From assembly GCF_910596095.1 (NCBI RefSeq), contig NC_056553.1, positions 14,183,291-14,247,290 on the forward strand: 64,000 bases of DNA, given 5' to 3'. The position numbers were made by a program, and so were the translations under genes. The notes under the pieces are model-generated. The model was not told the DNA's origin, ran no database searches, and saw nothing but the letters and a program-made list of their open reading frames with translations. Shown here in pieces: positions 1-12,222 of the stretch (the stretch's first letter is position 1; every line of letters begins with the position of its first letter). The stretch comes from Thunnus maccoyii. Its lineage: Eukaryota; Chordata; Actinopteri; Scombriformes; Scombridae.

Positions 1-172
1 TCCCTATGAGATTACAAAGTTGTGGATTTGATCCCTGCTCCTGGCAAGTCTGCTCTTTTTAAGGAAATGCAGACACAGAGACACACAGCTGGTTCCAATC
101 AGCCGATTGAGATTCTCTCTTTTAACTGTAAGTACATTCAAACCTTCAGTGGCTTCAGGTTTCATTCACAAT

Positions 173-246
173 TCACACACGCACGCACACACACACACAC
201 ACATGCACACACGCATGCGCACATATACACACACAGACACACACCA
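173..246. repeat. CA-rich microsatellite
   Basis: Imperfect CA dinucleotide tract interrupted by GCAC, ATGC and ATAT steps. A short open frame across it is only low-complexity His/Thr and is not a gene. From 247 to about 800 I see no feature beyond plain AT-rich sequence. Confidence 0.9.
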
Positions 247-799
247 AAACAATACATAGGAAGACACCCTACATACTAGCATGCACAAACACACACACAA
301 ACCCCGCTCCCTGTTACCTTGTCTCTTCTCTTCAAATTAAGTTGTTTAGAAATAGTGTTAGTGTAATGGAATATACTTCCCAGCATGCATTGCAGTGGTG
401 TGAAAATTGTACAGAAAAATCTTTTGTCTGGACAATTTACATGATGGATGCTATCGTATGTCTTTTTAAACATGTGAGAAGTCAGATGGTTTTCTCTCTG
501 AACAACATTAAAACAATTCAGACCATGATGAAGATAGATATGCACGTTACTTGCTGCAGACTGTTACAAGTTTCATTGCTTGTAGCAGCCGCTGATTGCA
601 GCGGCTGCAGCTGGCAGTCTAATCAGCCAGCAGCAATCACATGCATTTTCATCAGGAAATACACGTTCTATTCATTGTGTGACATTTTGTCCTTCACAAG
701 TCTTCTTATTCAACATTCTGTACATTTTTTGGACCTTTTCTGCTGCATACTTTGTGCTAGAAAATCCATTCAGATGTCAAACTGTGCAGCTCATTCAGC

Positions 800-1790
800 A
801 GATGTGTGCTATTACTTTTCTGTTTGAGTCAGCAGGCAGCAGGGCCGTTTCCTATCAGGCCCCATTCTTATGGAATAATCTCCCTGCTGACGTCAGACAA
901 TCTGTGTCTGTTGAGTCCTTTAAATATAAACTTAAAACTCATCTCTTTGCCTTAACCTACAATTAGTTGCCTTTAATTGAGTGCTTCATGACCTTATACT
1001 GCACAGCGGTTCGGTTTCTGTCTGAATTAATTTACTAAGTGCTGTCCTGCCAACAAGATTATTAATTCTTGCAACTGCTCTGATAACCATTGCATCTCTC
1101 TAACTTTCTCTTTGTTTGTTCTACAAGCACATGAGTGCCCGAGCGGTATGCCCCTCTCTCTTCTCTCCATCTCTCTCCCTATTTTCTCCTCCTGTACTCT
1201 CTTGTCTCTCAGGCATCTCTTGCTGGACCTGCATCCATCCTGGAACTGCTCTGCCTCTCCTCTTCCTCTCTTCCCTGGCTGTCGGTGCCATTTCCTGAGG
1301 TTTTGGATCCGGTTCCCCATCCTGCAGGAGCTCAGCCTCACCTCATGTCTCTTTCTCTGAATGATGTCTTTATCCTTCTCTCTGTCCTCTGTGAATAATG
1401 TCTTTCTTGTCTCTTCTGCCGTATATGGAGTGATGTGAATCTCTCCTGTGTGTGTGTGTGTAGTCTGTCTTCCTGCCAGGTCTCCATGTTGATGGAGGTC
1501 GCGTGGCTCAGGTCCTATTCTGTTCTGGTGGCACCTGAAAGCTGCTTGGCATCCTCTTCATCACATTCTTCATATATATTATAAATCCATCGTAATTTTA
1601 CACACAACATCTATTGTATGTCTGTCCGTCCTAAGAGAGTGATCCTTCCTCTGTTGCTCTTGCCGAGGTTTCCTCTATTTTTCACCCTGTGAAAGGGGTT
1701 TTTTAGGGAGTTTTTCCTTATTCAAATCGAGTGTCTGTGTCTTTTAGAGATCCCCTGCTGGCTCTGTAGTTAAGCCCTAGTAATGTTCAG
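800..1790 (+). mobile_element. 3' end of a fish non-LTR retrotransposon (LINE)
   Basis: The frame ending at 966 carries the motif FLWNNLPADVRQS followed by SFKYKLKTHLF. This is the typical extreme C-terminus of the reverse transcriptase ORF in fish L2/Rex1-like LINEs. A pyrimidine-rich 3' UTR follows, then a tail with the block gaggtttcctctattt, a short GGGG/TTTT tract and gtttttccttatt. The same tail type recurs at 27.7-28.0 kb. Only the 3' end is present, as is usual for 5'-truncated insertions. The family name is from memory and the left limit is approximate. Confidence 0.65.
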
Positions 1791-2479
1791 CTCTGCCTGT
1801 TAGATTGCAAGGTTGTGGATTCGATACTGGCCCATGGCAGTAATGTTATAACGTTGCTCTCATGAATGTTGCTCTCATGAACAAAGTTGCTTAACATGTT
1901 TATTATGTACCATCATTATATGGGACTACAGCACTCTTTAATGTCAGAGCTGCACCCTTTATTTTCTATGCAATGAAAACACTACATATGAAAATCTGAT
2001 CTTGATTATGGTTTGCTGTGTCACATGTTAGCTCAGGGCAAATGTAACAGATTAATGTAGACATAGCTTAGAACATTTCATTAAATCATTCCCGTATATT
2101 ATTTCTTGTTCTACTGGGTCTGCATCTCCTACCTGTGTATCATTTGAGGTTTGTGTGTGTATGTGTTCAGCTAAGCTACATAGGTGTGTGCGTACACACA
2201 TGCGGTAGGCTGCATCTACTGAAACTCCTTGATAATTTTTTTTTATGCATTAGATGTACTAATGTAATCTAATGGTTGTGTCTTGTTCTGTGCAATATCA
2301 ATTTCATTCTGTATAAATCCTGTCAATATTTGAGATCGCTAACCACAGTTTTTAATTAAATTAGTACCTTTAGAGAAATTGGCCTACCATTAGAGTGCTA
2401 AGTGCATTGCCAAGCTAGCATAAAACCCTACTGTATTTGCGGTCCTTCTATGTTAATTGTATCCGGGGTTTTTTTCTGT

Positions 2480-3063
2480 CCAACCCAGTCTCACAATCTG
2501 CACATGAATAATACAACTTTACACTTTCAAATTGCGCTCTCAAATTGCGTGCACTGCATACACTAAAGTCCAATTTTCCGTGTAAGTGATACACCAATTT
2601 AACGCTGCATTTTTAACCTTTTCATGTCTCATTTAACACTGTTAGTTAGGTTAAGGAAACTTGGTTAGGGCTAGGGAAAGATCATGGTTTGGGTTAAAAC
2701 TGTAAAATGCGGTCATAATGTCTCAATGTGATGCTAAAAATCTCCCGTTAAAATGCCCAACATGACATTAAGGATGTCCAAAACAAACAGTGCTCTCCTA
2801 CTGCTTTTGCAACTTTTTGCCAACAAATCATCTAGCCATTTGCCCAACCTGCCTCCTCTTGATAGGCCAAAAGTCAGAGAAGGGTCTTGCAGACTCACCA
2901 TAACCCTACACAACTAAAAGAAAGTTGCAATATATTGACGTCACTTCCCTGGGAAGGATTGGCATATCACCTGCACACATATTTGGACTTTGACATATGC
3001 ACTGCATGCGATTTGAAAGTGTAAAGTCATGTTATTTGTAGTTTGATTGAAGAGACCAGGCTG
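2480..3063. mobile_element. Non-autonomous DNA transposon (MITE) with long inverted ends
   Basis: The left end (caacccagtctcaca, then ctttacactttcaaatt and gcactgcata) is matched in inverted orientation by the right end (atgcactgcatgcgatttg, then gaaagtgtaaagtc and gagaccaggctg). The ends pair imperfectly over roughly 80-100 bases. The hexamer ttctgt occurs immediately before the left end (2474-2479) and immediately after the right end (3064-3069), as expected of a target-site duplication. The middle contains ggttagggctagggaaagat, a motif common in percomorph MITEs. No coding capacity. Confidence 0.7.
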
Positions 3064-3069
3064 TTCTGT

Positions 3070-3629
3070 TTTTCTTTGCTTTTGAATCAATTTACTGTAA
3101 AAAGTTGTAACTGATAGTTAATTCATACCAGTCTAGCTATATAAGCTGAGTCTAGTAAACTTGAGTAATTTATATTCTAAACTCTCAATTCAAAGCGGTA
3201 CAAAATGTGTCATTTCGGAAAATGGCATAGTAGGATAAAAAACCACTTACCGGTAATTCCACTTCATTGGCTGCCTATGTGGAAACTGTATCCCCTTATA
3301 CTCAGACTTAATGTCCCATTATGGCGAAACATCTTTAACTGCAATGCAATCTAATACAACACTACTTGCAAAAATCAGCATATCAACTTGCTCTGACAGA
3401 ATCTAAACAAAAGATATGAAAATTAATATTCCAGGACTGTTTTATTGGATTTCGTTGCACTCTACAGCGGATTTTATTTTTGGTTAATGGATGATAACCC
3501 AATTAATTTGTATATAAACGCTATTTTGTAGTTACTACTCCTCAACGCCAGGGGGCGCTGCAGACTGCCAAGCAAGGCCAAACTCATAAAGCGCGCGGAA
3601 ATCAAACAACTTCCAAAGAAGAAGAAGAA
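3070..3629. other. terf1 upstream region
   Basis: About 560 bases between the MITE and the terf1 start codon. The last 100 bases are richer in CG (gcgcgc near 3591-3597) and end in a GAA repeat just before the ATG, suiting a short 5' UTR of a broadly expressed gene. No clear TATA box was found. Confidence 0.4.
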
Positions 3630-6600
3630 ATGAAACAATTTCAGAAAGAAGACAACATGGATCCTGAGCTCGACAACAAAACAGCCACACCAAATAATAC
3701 AGATGAAAGTGTTCAATTCTCCCGCGTTACAGCTGTTGCTTCACGGTGGATGCAGGACTTCTTGTTTGTAAGTCTGTGTCGGCGTTTCAAGGAAGGAAAT
3801 CTTGATGCATTCAATGAAACGCTTTCGACTTTCAAGGGTAAGTTATTTACAGCTAGGCTAGCTAATTTATCATTAGCTAAGTTACCTAGCGTTGAATAAT
3901 TGTTTACAGTAACCATAGAGTATAGTTTTAAAAGTTCGTGGACTTGAATAAATAATTAGCGCGCACAAATTGGCAAAACAGGAAGAATCTCATGACGTAA
4001 ATAAAACGTATATCGCTAAGGGCTATTATAAGTGCGCAATGCTTAATAAAGGAAGTACAAAGTAACTGAGCACGTAATCAAACTGTTGAATGGTCCTTGT
4101 TAACTTGTCACTGAGCTGGAAATGTTCACAGGTAACTTTGCACGACAAGCAGCTTCTAAATATAAACAAAGAGTGATGAACATCCAATGTAGAAACAGAA
4201 GTGTATGAGAGAGAGAGAGAAAGCTGCAGGTACGAGTAAAATGTAACGAATGCATTACTATAACACAATAAATATGATGACATGAATTCAGGCAGTTTAA
4301 AGACACCTCTATGTTTAATGAAAATACAGCTGTGTCTTGCCTGTCACTTGCCTAACACCCTCAGTCACAATAACCGACAGTATTATGTTTGTGGCTGCAC
4401 CTGACGATTATTTTCTTTATCGATTTGACCTATCGTTAATTCCATGAATCAATTAGTTGTTAGGTACACAAAATGTGTGAAAATTGTGAAAAACGTTGAT
4501 AAGTTTCCCAAAGCCCAAGATGACGTCTTCAAATGTCTTGTTTTGTCCCGATCAACAGTCCACAACCCAAAGTTATTCAGTTTACTATCACAGAGGACTA
4601 AATAAACCAGAAAATATTCACATTTGAGATGCGGGAATTAGAGAGTTTGTATATTTTCTTTAAAAAAAAAAAGACTCAAAACAATTAATCGATTATTGAA
4701 ATAGTTGGCAATTAATGTAACAGTTGGCAACTAATCGATTAATTGTTGCTGCCCTAATTATTTTTATATATATAATATATTTTTTGACAAAACTATTAAT
4801 CATTAAAATAATCTGCAATAAAAATATTTAGTTGCAGCCATACAATAATACTATAGTGTTATTAGTAACTAAAAAGCTATAATGAACAAATTATCATTAT
4901 CAGATTATTATCAGAGTTAACTACATCTAATTTGTATACAGATATGTAATAACACTGAGAAAGGGAGAAATGTTAATTTATTTACACTTCTTCTACTACA
5001 GGGCTCTATCTTAGTGCCTTGGTAATGTTTTTGAAAACGTAGTAGTTAACACTGTTTTGTAAATATTTTTGTCTTATCTTTGCAGCCATTTGTCAGAGTG
5101 TCTCTCTCAAAGGAGACCTCTGTGATGAGAAAACTGTGATATGTGCCTTCCTCGCAAGAGTCATGCATGGAAAGCAGTTGGGTAAGACATCACGGTCAGA
5201 AGCTCAATTGGACCTTCCTCTTTGACATTTCCACATCTGCTTAAGTTTTAATTTAGCGGTAAAACCTTAGCGATGAGCCTGCATTGCTGCTTTTGACTGG
5301 AATTTAAGCCTCCGGGGAGTTCAGAACCAAAGACATTTTTCATTCATACTTAATAATTCACTCAATACATTTATACAGCTCCTGCAAAATTCTTAAGCCA
5401 CTCTGAACATTTCTAAGTAAAACTATTTATATGAGCAGTAAGCATTTGTTGAGCTCTGCAAACTACTTGCAATAGTCTATAATGGGTCCTTTTTAATAAT
5501 ACATAGGCACAAAATGTTGATGTACACCCTCTCACAAAAACCTTAGTGGTATTTTCACCATGCCACAAACTGTTGCTGTGTTGCTTTTTCCCCCAGATGT
5601 CGTATTTGAGGAGGATGACAGCGTGATGCCTCTTATGTCTGCTGCCAAAATATGGTCACGCCTGAGAGAAACAGCGGAAGATGAAAGTTTGTTTGAAAAC
5701 ATTACGATTCTTCTGCTTGTCCAGGTAATTTTATCAAATATTTGGGGTGTGTATTTTTATTCACTGATCTAATGTTTTTACCGTAACAAAACACAAGATA
5801 TGAGAGTGACCAGCTATGAGGTAGTGCTGTGACTGACTGATGTAAAAGTCAGTGTGGAGAATACCACAGTCTGCTGGATATAATGGATAGATATCATTAG
5901 TTCCAGGAATAAGCAAGATTAAAATCCTGATGTCACACGGTAATGCTTCGCCCTTATTTTGATTGTAAAGTGTCTGATGTTCTTTTCTTAGTCTGTGGCT
6001 GTGTGCTTGGAGAAAGGTCAAAGATCTTCTGCTTCTTCTGCTCTCAAGTGGTTTGAGAACAACCATGAATTCCCACAGGTGTGTATTTCCATTATTGTCT
6101 CTTCTCTTTTTAAAAGCACAGGGACATTCAATGGAGTATTTGGTTGATTTAAATGCTTAACAACAGATTTTTCAACAGAACTTGACAGTCAAGCTGACAA
6201 CAATAGTGACACAGAGGGACACCTACCATCCATTCCTCATGAGCTTCAGCTTCAGCCGCCTGCTGGAGACAATCCAGTCCTTCTTGGACACCTACCTGGA
6301 GAAGAACCCCTCTGACTTCCTTCTCAAGGTACAGGACGTGACAAATTTTTTTGCCTGATTAACTGTTGTGTCAAAACATAATTTAAAGGCTTAATAACAG
6401 AATTCTCATTCATAGTTAATCACTAATACCAGTCATTAGGCTGGCAGCATTCATGTATGTAAATATATTTTTTAAATATTTCAAAAGATACATTTTATTT
6501 TAATCATACTTCAAGTCCATTGGATTGCACAACAGTGGCTGTACAGAGTGGCAAAGCACATGTTTTACACTGATACTTGGAAATTTTCCCAGGGTGGGAT

Positions 6601-8566
6601 TAACTTTGCTGATGTAGTCTGACTTGGCCAGATGTTATTCAGTCTATTCATGATGAGAATAAAAAATTTAATTAAATACGTCTGTTTTGTATGTCTGGCC
6701 CGGAAAGATTAATGCCAATGTAAAATTAGGGATCAAGCTTTGTACGGATGAAAAATAAGAAGTAAGTCTGCAGGAAATTATTAAATCTTGGTTCAAAACA
6801 TTGACCAAGAGAATTTCCTTCCTCACAAATGAGAAAGGATAGTTTGAGTGGAGCTGTATTTGGTGCTTGAGAACTCATTTGGCAAAAAAAAAAGTACAGC
6901 CACATGTTATAAATAAGTCATAGATTATAACATCTGTCCTTTTAATCAAAAAAGATCCGGTGAGAATTGTGAGGCACAAAAGCTGCTCAACTGTTACGTT
7001 GTGAGGTGGAGGATTTCTTTAGTTGCGTGGGATTTAATCAGCAAACGCATAAGGTGCCTGATGTTTTGCTTCAGTTATGTAACAGCAAGGTTTTAGGAGC
7101 ACATTTTAGCAGTCAGTAAATTTCCCCAATCTTGTGCGCAGCCCTGTTCAGCTTTGTTTTCACCTCTCTGAATAATGACCCCTTGACCAACTGAATGTGC
7201 TGATGTGACATTATCAGTCATAGTTAATTGACAATTTGTCATCAAATTAGTTTGGAAGGGCAAACTGCTACATTCAGCAGAGCCCTCCTCAGGGTCTATC
7301 AGACTCGCTTATTCATGAAAGTTTCAGGAACGATTTACATAATGGCCGCTGACCAAGGTTAAATTCAGAAGGGCATTGTAATGACAGGCCTCATTAGTTT
7401 TGTTTTGACATTATAGCAATACTTAAACCTGAAAGTTAATTGTTGTGGAAGATTATGAACAGTTAATATTTTGAAACATAATTTATTCTGGTCTTTATGA
7501 CTGCCTCTCCATCCTCCAGGCAGCCACAAAGATGGCCCAGTCGTCACAGGACATTGAAGGTTTTGAGGACACGGTGACGCAACACATCTCTCTCTTAGAA
7601 AAGGCCAATGAATCAACAAAAAAGGACGCAAAGTAGGAAATAACCTTTAATCTAAGCATTTGTATTCATAAATGTTCATGTTCTGTTCTGAACAATATAC
7701 TGTACATTCTTGTCCTAACAGAAAAAAGGAGAAAGCTGTTTGTTTGAGGTTAGTAGAATTTGAGTGTTAAGGTCTGTTTTCAGTAAGTAATCTTATTTAT
7801 GGATTTTGGTTTCTCTTGAAATGTTTTGGTGAATATACAAATTCAGTAAGTTGCTCTGAACATGCAAATGAAGAACATTATGTGGAATAAAACAGGTCAT
7901 TTTGACACACTGTATTGCCTCTCTGCAGAACAAAACGGAAACTTCTCTCAACTAAAATAACTGATGTGTGGAAACCTGATTCTTGCAAGAAGCCTTACAT
8001 CTCCCTCAGAAGAATGTCCAACAATGGTAAGTTTTATTTTCCTTTGCAGTTGATATTTCTGTTTATAAAGCAACATGTATTTTGGTATTAGTCAATGTAA
8101 TATCTACATTCGTGAAAAATATCCTGGGATACGTTATCTTTCATACTTTGTTTATTTCAAAGTGTAAATAAACCTAACAGCAGCTAAAATGAATGTTAAA
8201 CCTTCCACCAACAGACTTATCACAGCTGTCTGAGAGGTCATTGGACACCTCGAAGATCAAACAAGAATCAAGAAAAACAAGAAAACGACCTCAGGTAAAT
8301 CGAACCAAATACATATCTGAGGTTGTGTCAAATAAAATTAATCCCAAATCAAGGTTCCTGAGAAATCCAAAACCTATAACTAAGAGATTATGTTTTCCTT
8401 TGTTTAGAAGTGGAACGCCCAGATGGACAAAAACCTCAAGGATGGCGTTAAACGTCACGGCCAGGGGAAGTGGTCTCGCATATTATTGGATTATGACTTT
8501 GAAGGACGCACTGGTACCATGCTCAAAGACCGCTGGAGAATTCTAATGAGGGCACACAAAGTCTGA
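3630..8566 (+). CDS. terf1: Telomeric repeat-binding factor 1 (TRF1)
   Basis: Binds double-stranded TTAGGG repeats as a dimer in the shelterin complex, in the nucleus. Coding exons: 3630-3837, 5086-5181, 5597-5724, 5992-6078, 6179-6328, 7520-7632, 7722-7748, 7929-8026, 8215-8294, 8408-8566. All junctions are GT-AG and keep phase, giving 381 codons. Residues about 33-250 form the TRFH dimerisation domain (WMQDFLFVSLCRRFKEG, then SVAVCLEKGQ). A basic linker follows, then a C-terminal Myb/telobox domain at about 322-381 with DKNLKDGVKRHGQGKWSRI and TMLKDRWR, which contacts telomeric DNA. The second in-frame ATG at 3657 has the better context (caacATGG), so the true product may be 372 residues. 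The N-terminus before TRFH is only about 30 residues, and I see no RGCADG-type tankyrase-binding site there. Human TRF1 is longer (439). The identity is firm; exact limits of the 27-base exon 7 are likely but unproven. Confidence 0.93.
4390..4756. mobile_element. hAT-like MITE in terf1 intron 1
   Basis: The left end tgtggctgcacctgacgatt and the right end (actaatcgattaattg, then ttgctgcccta) are inverted partners of the gggctgcaactaacgatt type. The interior holds cccaaagcccaagatgacgt and tcagtttactatcacagagg, which I recognise from a teleost repeat usually placed in hAT. Flanks attatgtt (4382-4389) and attatttt (4757-4764) match at 7 of 8 positions, as expected of a hAT 8-bp duplication. No open frame, so non-autonomous. 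Confidence 0.7.
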
Positions 8567-8615
8567 TGAAGAGGGAGAGTGCCTCTAACTTTTACAATGT
8601 AGCAATTTATCTGTA

Positions 8616-8621
8616 AATAAA
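8616..8621 (+). terminator. terf1 polyadenylation signal
   Basis: AATAAA 50 bases after the terf1 stop codon, implying a very short 3' UTR ending near 8640. Confidence 0.7.
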
Positions 8622-8867
8622 AACATAGATTTAGCTGATCCACTCATTCAATTGATATTCAGCCCATAGCTTAATTGAAGATGTACATTTATGTTATTGG
8701 TGTTTTTCTGCTCCTGTCTGCACAGTGGAACATATACCACTAGAGGGCACTCAACACAGTGAACAGTGATAATCTTTTTTTTTTTTTCTTTTTTTTTTCT
8801 TACAAAAGCATAATAAAATTACATGTGAAGTATTTTTATATAATATTTTAAGTTATTTTTTCTTTTT

Positions 8868-9198
8868 TAAAGATGCAGTGTGTAGAATTTAGTGGCATCT
8901 TGGCAGAAATGGAATATAATATTCATAAGTATGTTTAATTATTGTTTAATCACCTGAAAATAAGTTATGTTTTGTTACCTTAGAATGAGCCTTTTATATC
9001 TACATAGAGAGCAGGTCCTCTTCCATGGAGTCCACCATATTTCCACTGTAGTCCAGAACAGACAAACCACACACTGACTCTAGAGAGGGTCTTTCATGTT
9101 TTTAACAAGTTTCGCGGCCACCATAGGTTCAGTTGAGGGGTATTCAGTTGGTTGCAAGATGCTAGATGCCACTAAATCCTACTCACTGGTCCTTTATG
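8868..9198. mobile_element. Short inverted-repeat element (MITE)
   Basis: The left end (aaagatgcagtgtgtagaa, then tttagtggcatct) is inverted at the right end (agatgccactaaa, then tcctactcactggtccttt). The roughly 32-base ends match imperfectly. This resembles a very common percomorph repeat found near genes. It lies in the space between the converging terf1 and sbspon genes. The rest of 8642-9583 shows T-rich tracts and no gene. Confidence 0.6.
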
Positions 9199-9583
9199 TA
9201 ATATATTGACAAATAAAATAAAAATGTGGCTTGTTACAATAAAGTAATGCAAAATCAAGTGTGATGTGATTGTGTACTAGAAAAAGTTGATATAAGACAA
9301 TGTGCAACAAAGTGCAGTCACATTACACAGAACAATGGAAACATGCATGATGGTTGCAGTGATTTGATATTTTTATATCAAATGTGTAGCATATTTAGTA
9401 GAGACATGATTGGAATGCACAACTGTCAAGCCTCAAGCTATGTGTCGCTTCGTATTGAAAGCCTGTTGTATTGAGGCACCTGATCGGAACATATTTTAGT
9501 TACACCGATGAGGGCACCTTGACTGTGAAATGTCATTGTGGACCCCACACCAGAGCACATGTTCCAGTGGTGCTCTGTGTGGC

Positions 9584-12222
9584 TCAGATGAACACAAAGC
9601 TGTGTTGTGGTGGACAGTTGCACCGCTGGGTTTTCTGGATCTTCTTCCATGTGCCGCTGCACTGAGGGTACCCCACTGCCTGCCAGCGGAGCACAGCTTT
9701 TCTGCAACACAGGTTTATGGTTTTCACACCACCATATGCATACTTTCACACATTTCATATATCTCTGTGCAGTACAAGATGCTGACATTTCATTGATTTA
9801 CTGCCTTGCTCGAGTGATATATTAAGTAACTGTGGAAGGAGGTGAGAACTTATCCTGCTCACATTTGTCCTGGTCAAGACCATTTCATGAATTGCTTATT
9901 TTTCATTTCTAAATGTTTGGTCTGATAAAATGGCAAATCTAGAAAAAATGGAATGTAAAATGCTGTTTTTATATCAAATCCTTTCTAAGCAATCCAGGTT
10001 TGAAGAAACAACTTGGCATGTACAAATATTCCACCTTAACTATAACAGCTTAAAGAACACACATAGAAAAGGTTCATAACTTCATACTTGTCTGATTGCT
10101 GACCATCTCCCTGGCAGCTGCCACTATTGTTTCGCATAGCAGGTGGTTCACATGCCACGCACACTTTAAAGCCCTCTGTCACGTAGCGCATCCAGTGTGT
10201 GTGTGGCTGGTTGTGCACTGTGCAGTGGGGTGTCCGCGACTCCAGTGTGAATTCCACACAGAATCTGAGGGGAGCAGGGGCATGGTCATAAAGGTCACAG
10301 CAGTTATTCATGTGATATTAAGACTATAAATCAAGACAGAGAACTAAAGGACGCACTGAATGTACACAATAGGAGGGACATCATCACCCAATTTGTGACT
10401 GGCATAGTATGTAGCATGAACACACCCAATATGAAATGGGAATAATTCTGCCTAAAGATACACCATAAATTGTTCACAGTACCTCACCTACTGTCATACA
10501 GACCTTTGTGTGTGTTCATTATATGTCACAGCCCTTACTAAAGTCTGAGTATTTCATTTCAAAGGGTTGTGGGCGGTCTCTTGACGTTGCTATATTTAAT
10601 GGTCTGTGGACAGACATCCAGGTGAGCAAACACCCACAGGTAGCTCATTGAGATGGAGAAAACATTGGGCTGTTTTGTTTTTTTTCACACTAAAATGAGG
10701 TTAACCCCGGACAACACTCATGAACTTTTCAACTCTTGAATTTAAAGATATCCGAGGTCATGTGCAGCTTTAGAGTACTCAAGTAGGCTTTATAAGAGCA
10801 TGATATGAAACCTACCCAGGGTTCAGGGGGTTTCCATAGTTGTCATGCTTGGGCCTCCCCTTGCCAAACTCCATGCTTGTGATGAATGCAAGACCTGATA
10901 AGAGAAACCAATTATGTGTTTCTAAGTCACTTCAGATTTAACCTATTTAAAGTGCAAAATCACAACGTTTTTTTGCTTTTGTATACCTGACTCGACTCCA
11001 CAGTGGGCGCCATGGTAGTCTCTGTACTCCCTGCAGCCGGCTTTTTGCTCCAGGCTGGGACAGGGCTCTCCGTTGTTACTGGGCTGCTGCTCTATGTGAC
11101 GTACACGCACTCGCATTGAAGGTTGGCAGGGCTTGGCACAGCCACTCCAAAAGCTCCACTCGCTCACAGCGCAGTCCTGAGCTGGAGGTTGGCACCCATA
11201 TTGGGAGAGAAAGAGTGTTATTAAAACATAACCTCTGTGTTGGCGAGCGCAAAGTTGATCTGAGGAGATACCCAGAGATATTTGGCCTAACACTGACTTC
11301 TACAGGTCACAGTGTGCACAGAGGTGACTTCTGAGACACAGTAACAGTAAAAGCTTGCAGCTTTGTTGCAGATTGCATAATTATCGTTTTCCTGTGGAAC
11401 ACTGTAATGGAGCTAAATATCCTGGAAATAACTTAAATCAATGAAGCATTGATTGTGACTTGTAGAATTAGTGTTTCCTGCTCTACTACAAGTGGTTTGA
11501 GAGCCGGCCAAGTGAGCAACCCATTCAATCACCAAGTCCTGTGATTTTTCTTTTCGGTTGCTTTGTGCTTGATGATCAGGCTTTGATGTATTAAGCAAGC
11601 AGATTTAGTGACTACCGGCCTATAACGCATATTAGGTACGCTCTGCTTGTTTGACTGGAACTGTAATTGCTACAACTGATTGACAGAATCACATTCTTCA
11701 AATATTTGTACTAATTCCATTATGTGGGCTAGTCCACTGAAATGAGGCTAGGCACAGCCTGCACAAACAATTTCACATGTATGGGGAACATATCCACACT
11801 ACCAGCTATGTGTCAGTTGAGATACAGTATGTGATAAGCAGCCTAGTATCAACCTGGCACTGAATATGATCTTACTACAGCAATTTTCTTTATCTTCTGT
11901 CCAATAAACAGACAGATTAAAAGGGTTATGTCACACTGGTATCATGCACAACAATAAACAGCACACTCAGAGCACTGCTCTCTACTCATCCTTCACCTGG
12001 GCACTCTGTGAAGTAGTCGAAGCAGCAATCCTTGGTCCTGACACAGCCCTCGTCGCAGTAGCATGTCCCATACACACGGTCCATCCTCCAGTCAGTGGTC
12101 ATGCATCCCATGTCTCTGCCGCGGCAGCATCTCCCCAAACAACCCCCAGAAACCAAGTGGTTCTTGACCAGGGTAGAAACCACCAGCAACAAGCAGGTAA
12201 ACTCCACAGAGGATCCCATCAT
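9584..12222 (-). CDS. sbspon: Somatomedin B and thrombospondin type 1 domain-containing protein
   Basis: Predicted secreted matrix protein. Coding exons on the minus strand, in transcript order: 12222-11997, 11181-10987, 10894-10816, 10264-10088, 9701-9584. Junctions are GT-AG and in phase, giving 264 codons, the length I remember for human. Residues 1 to about 27 form a signal peptide (MMGSSVEFTCLLLVVSTL). Residues about 28-75 are a somatomedin B domain with ten cysteines (CCRGRDMGC, VYGTCYCDEGC, KDCCFDYFTEC). Residues about 77-130 are a thrombospondin type 1 repeat (SEWSFWSGCAKPCQ). The C-terminal part has FCVEFTLESRTPHC, VCVACEPPAM and the ending CNCPPQHSFVFI. The second ATG at 12219 has the stronger context. 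Its exact molecular role is poorly known; the homology call is firm. Confidence 0.92.

Noticed and set aside
342-827. 161-codon open frame
   Set aside because: No homology recognised, low-complexity Cys/Phe/Leu composition, and it runs into the LINE-derived segment from about 800; no splice logic.
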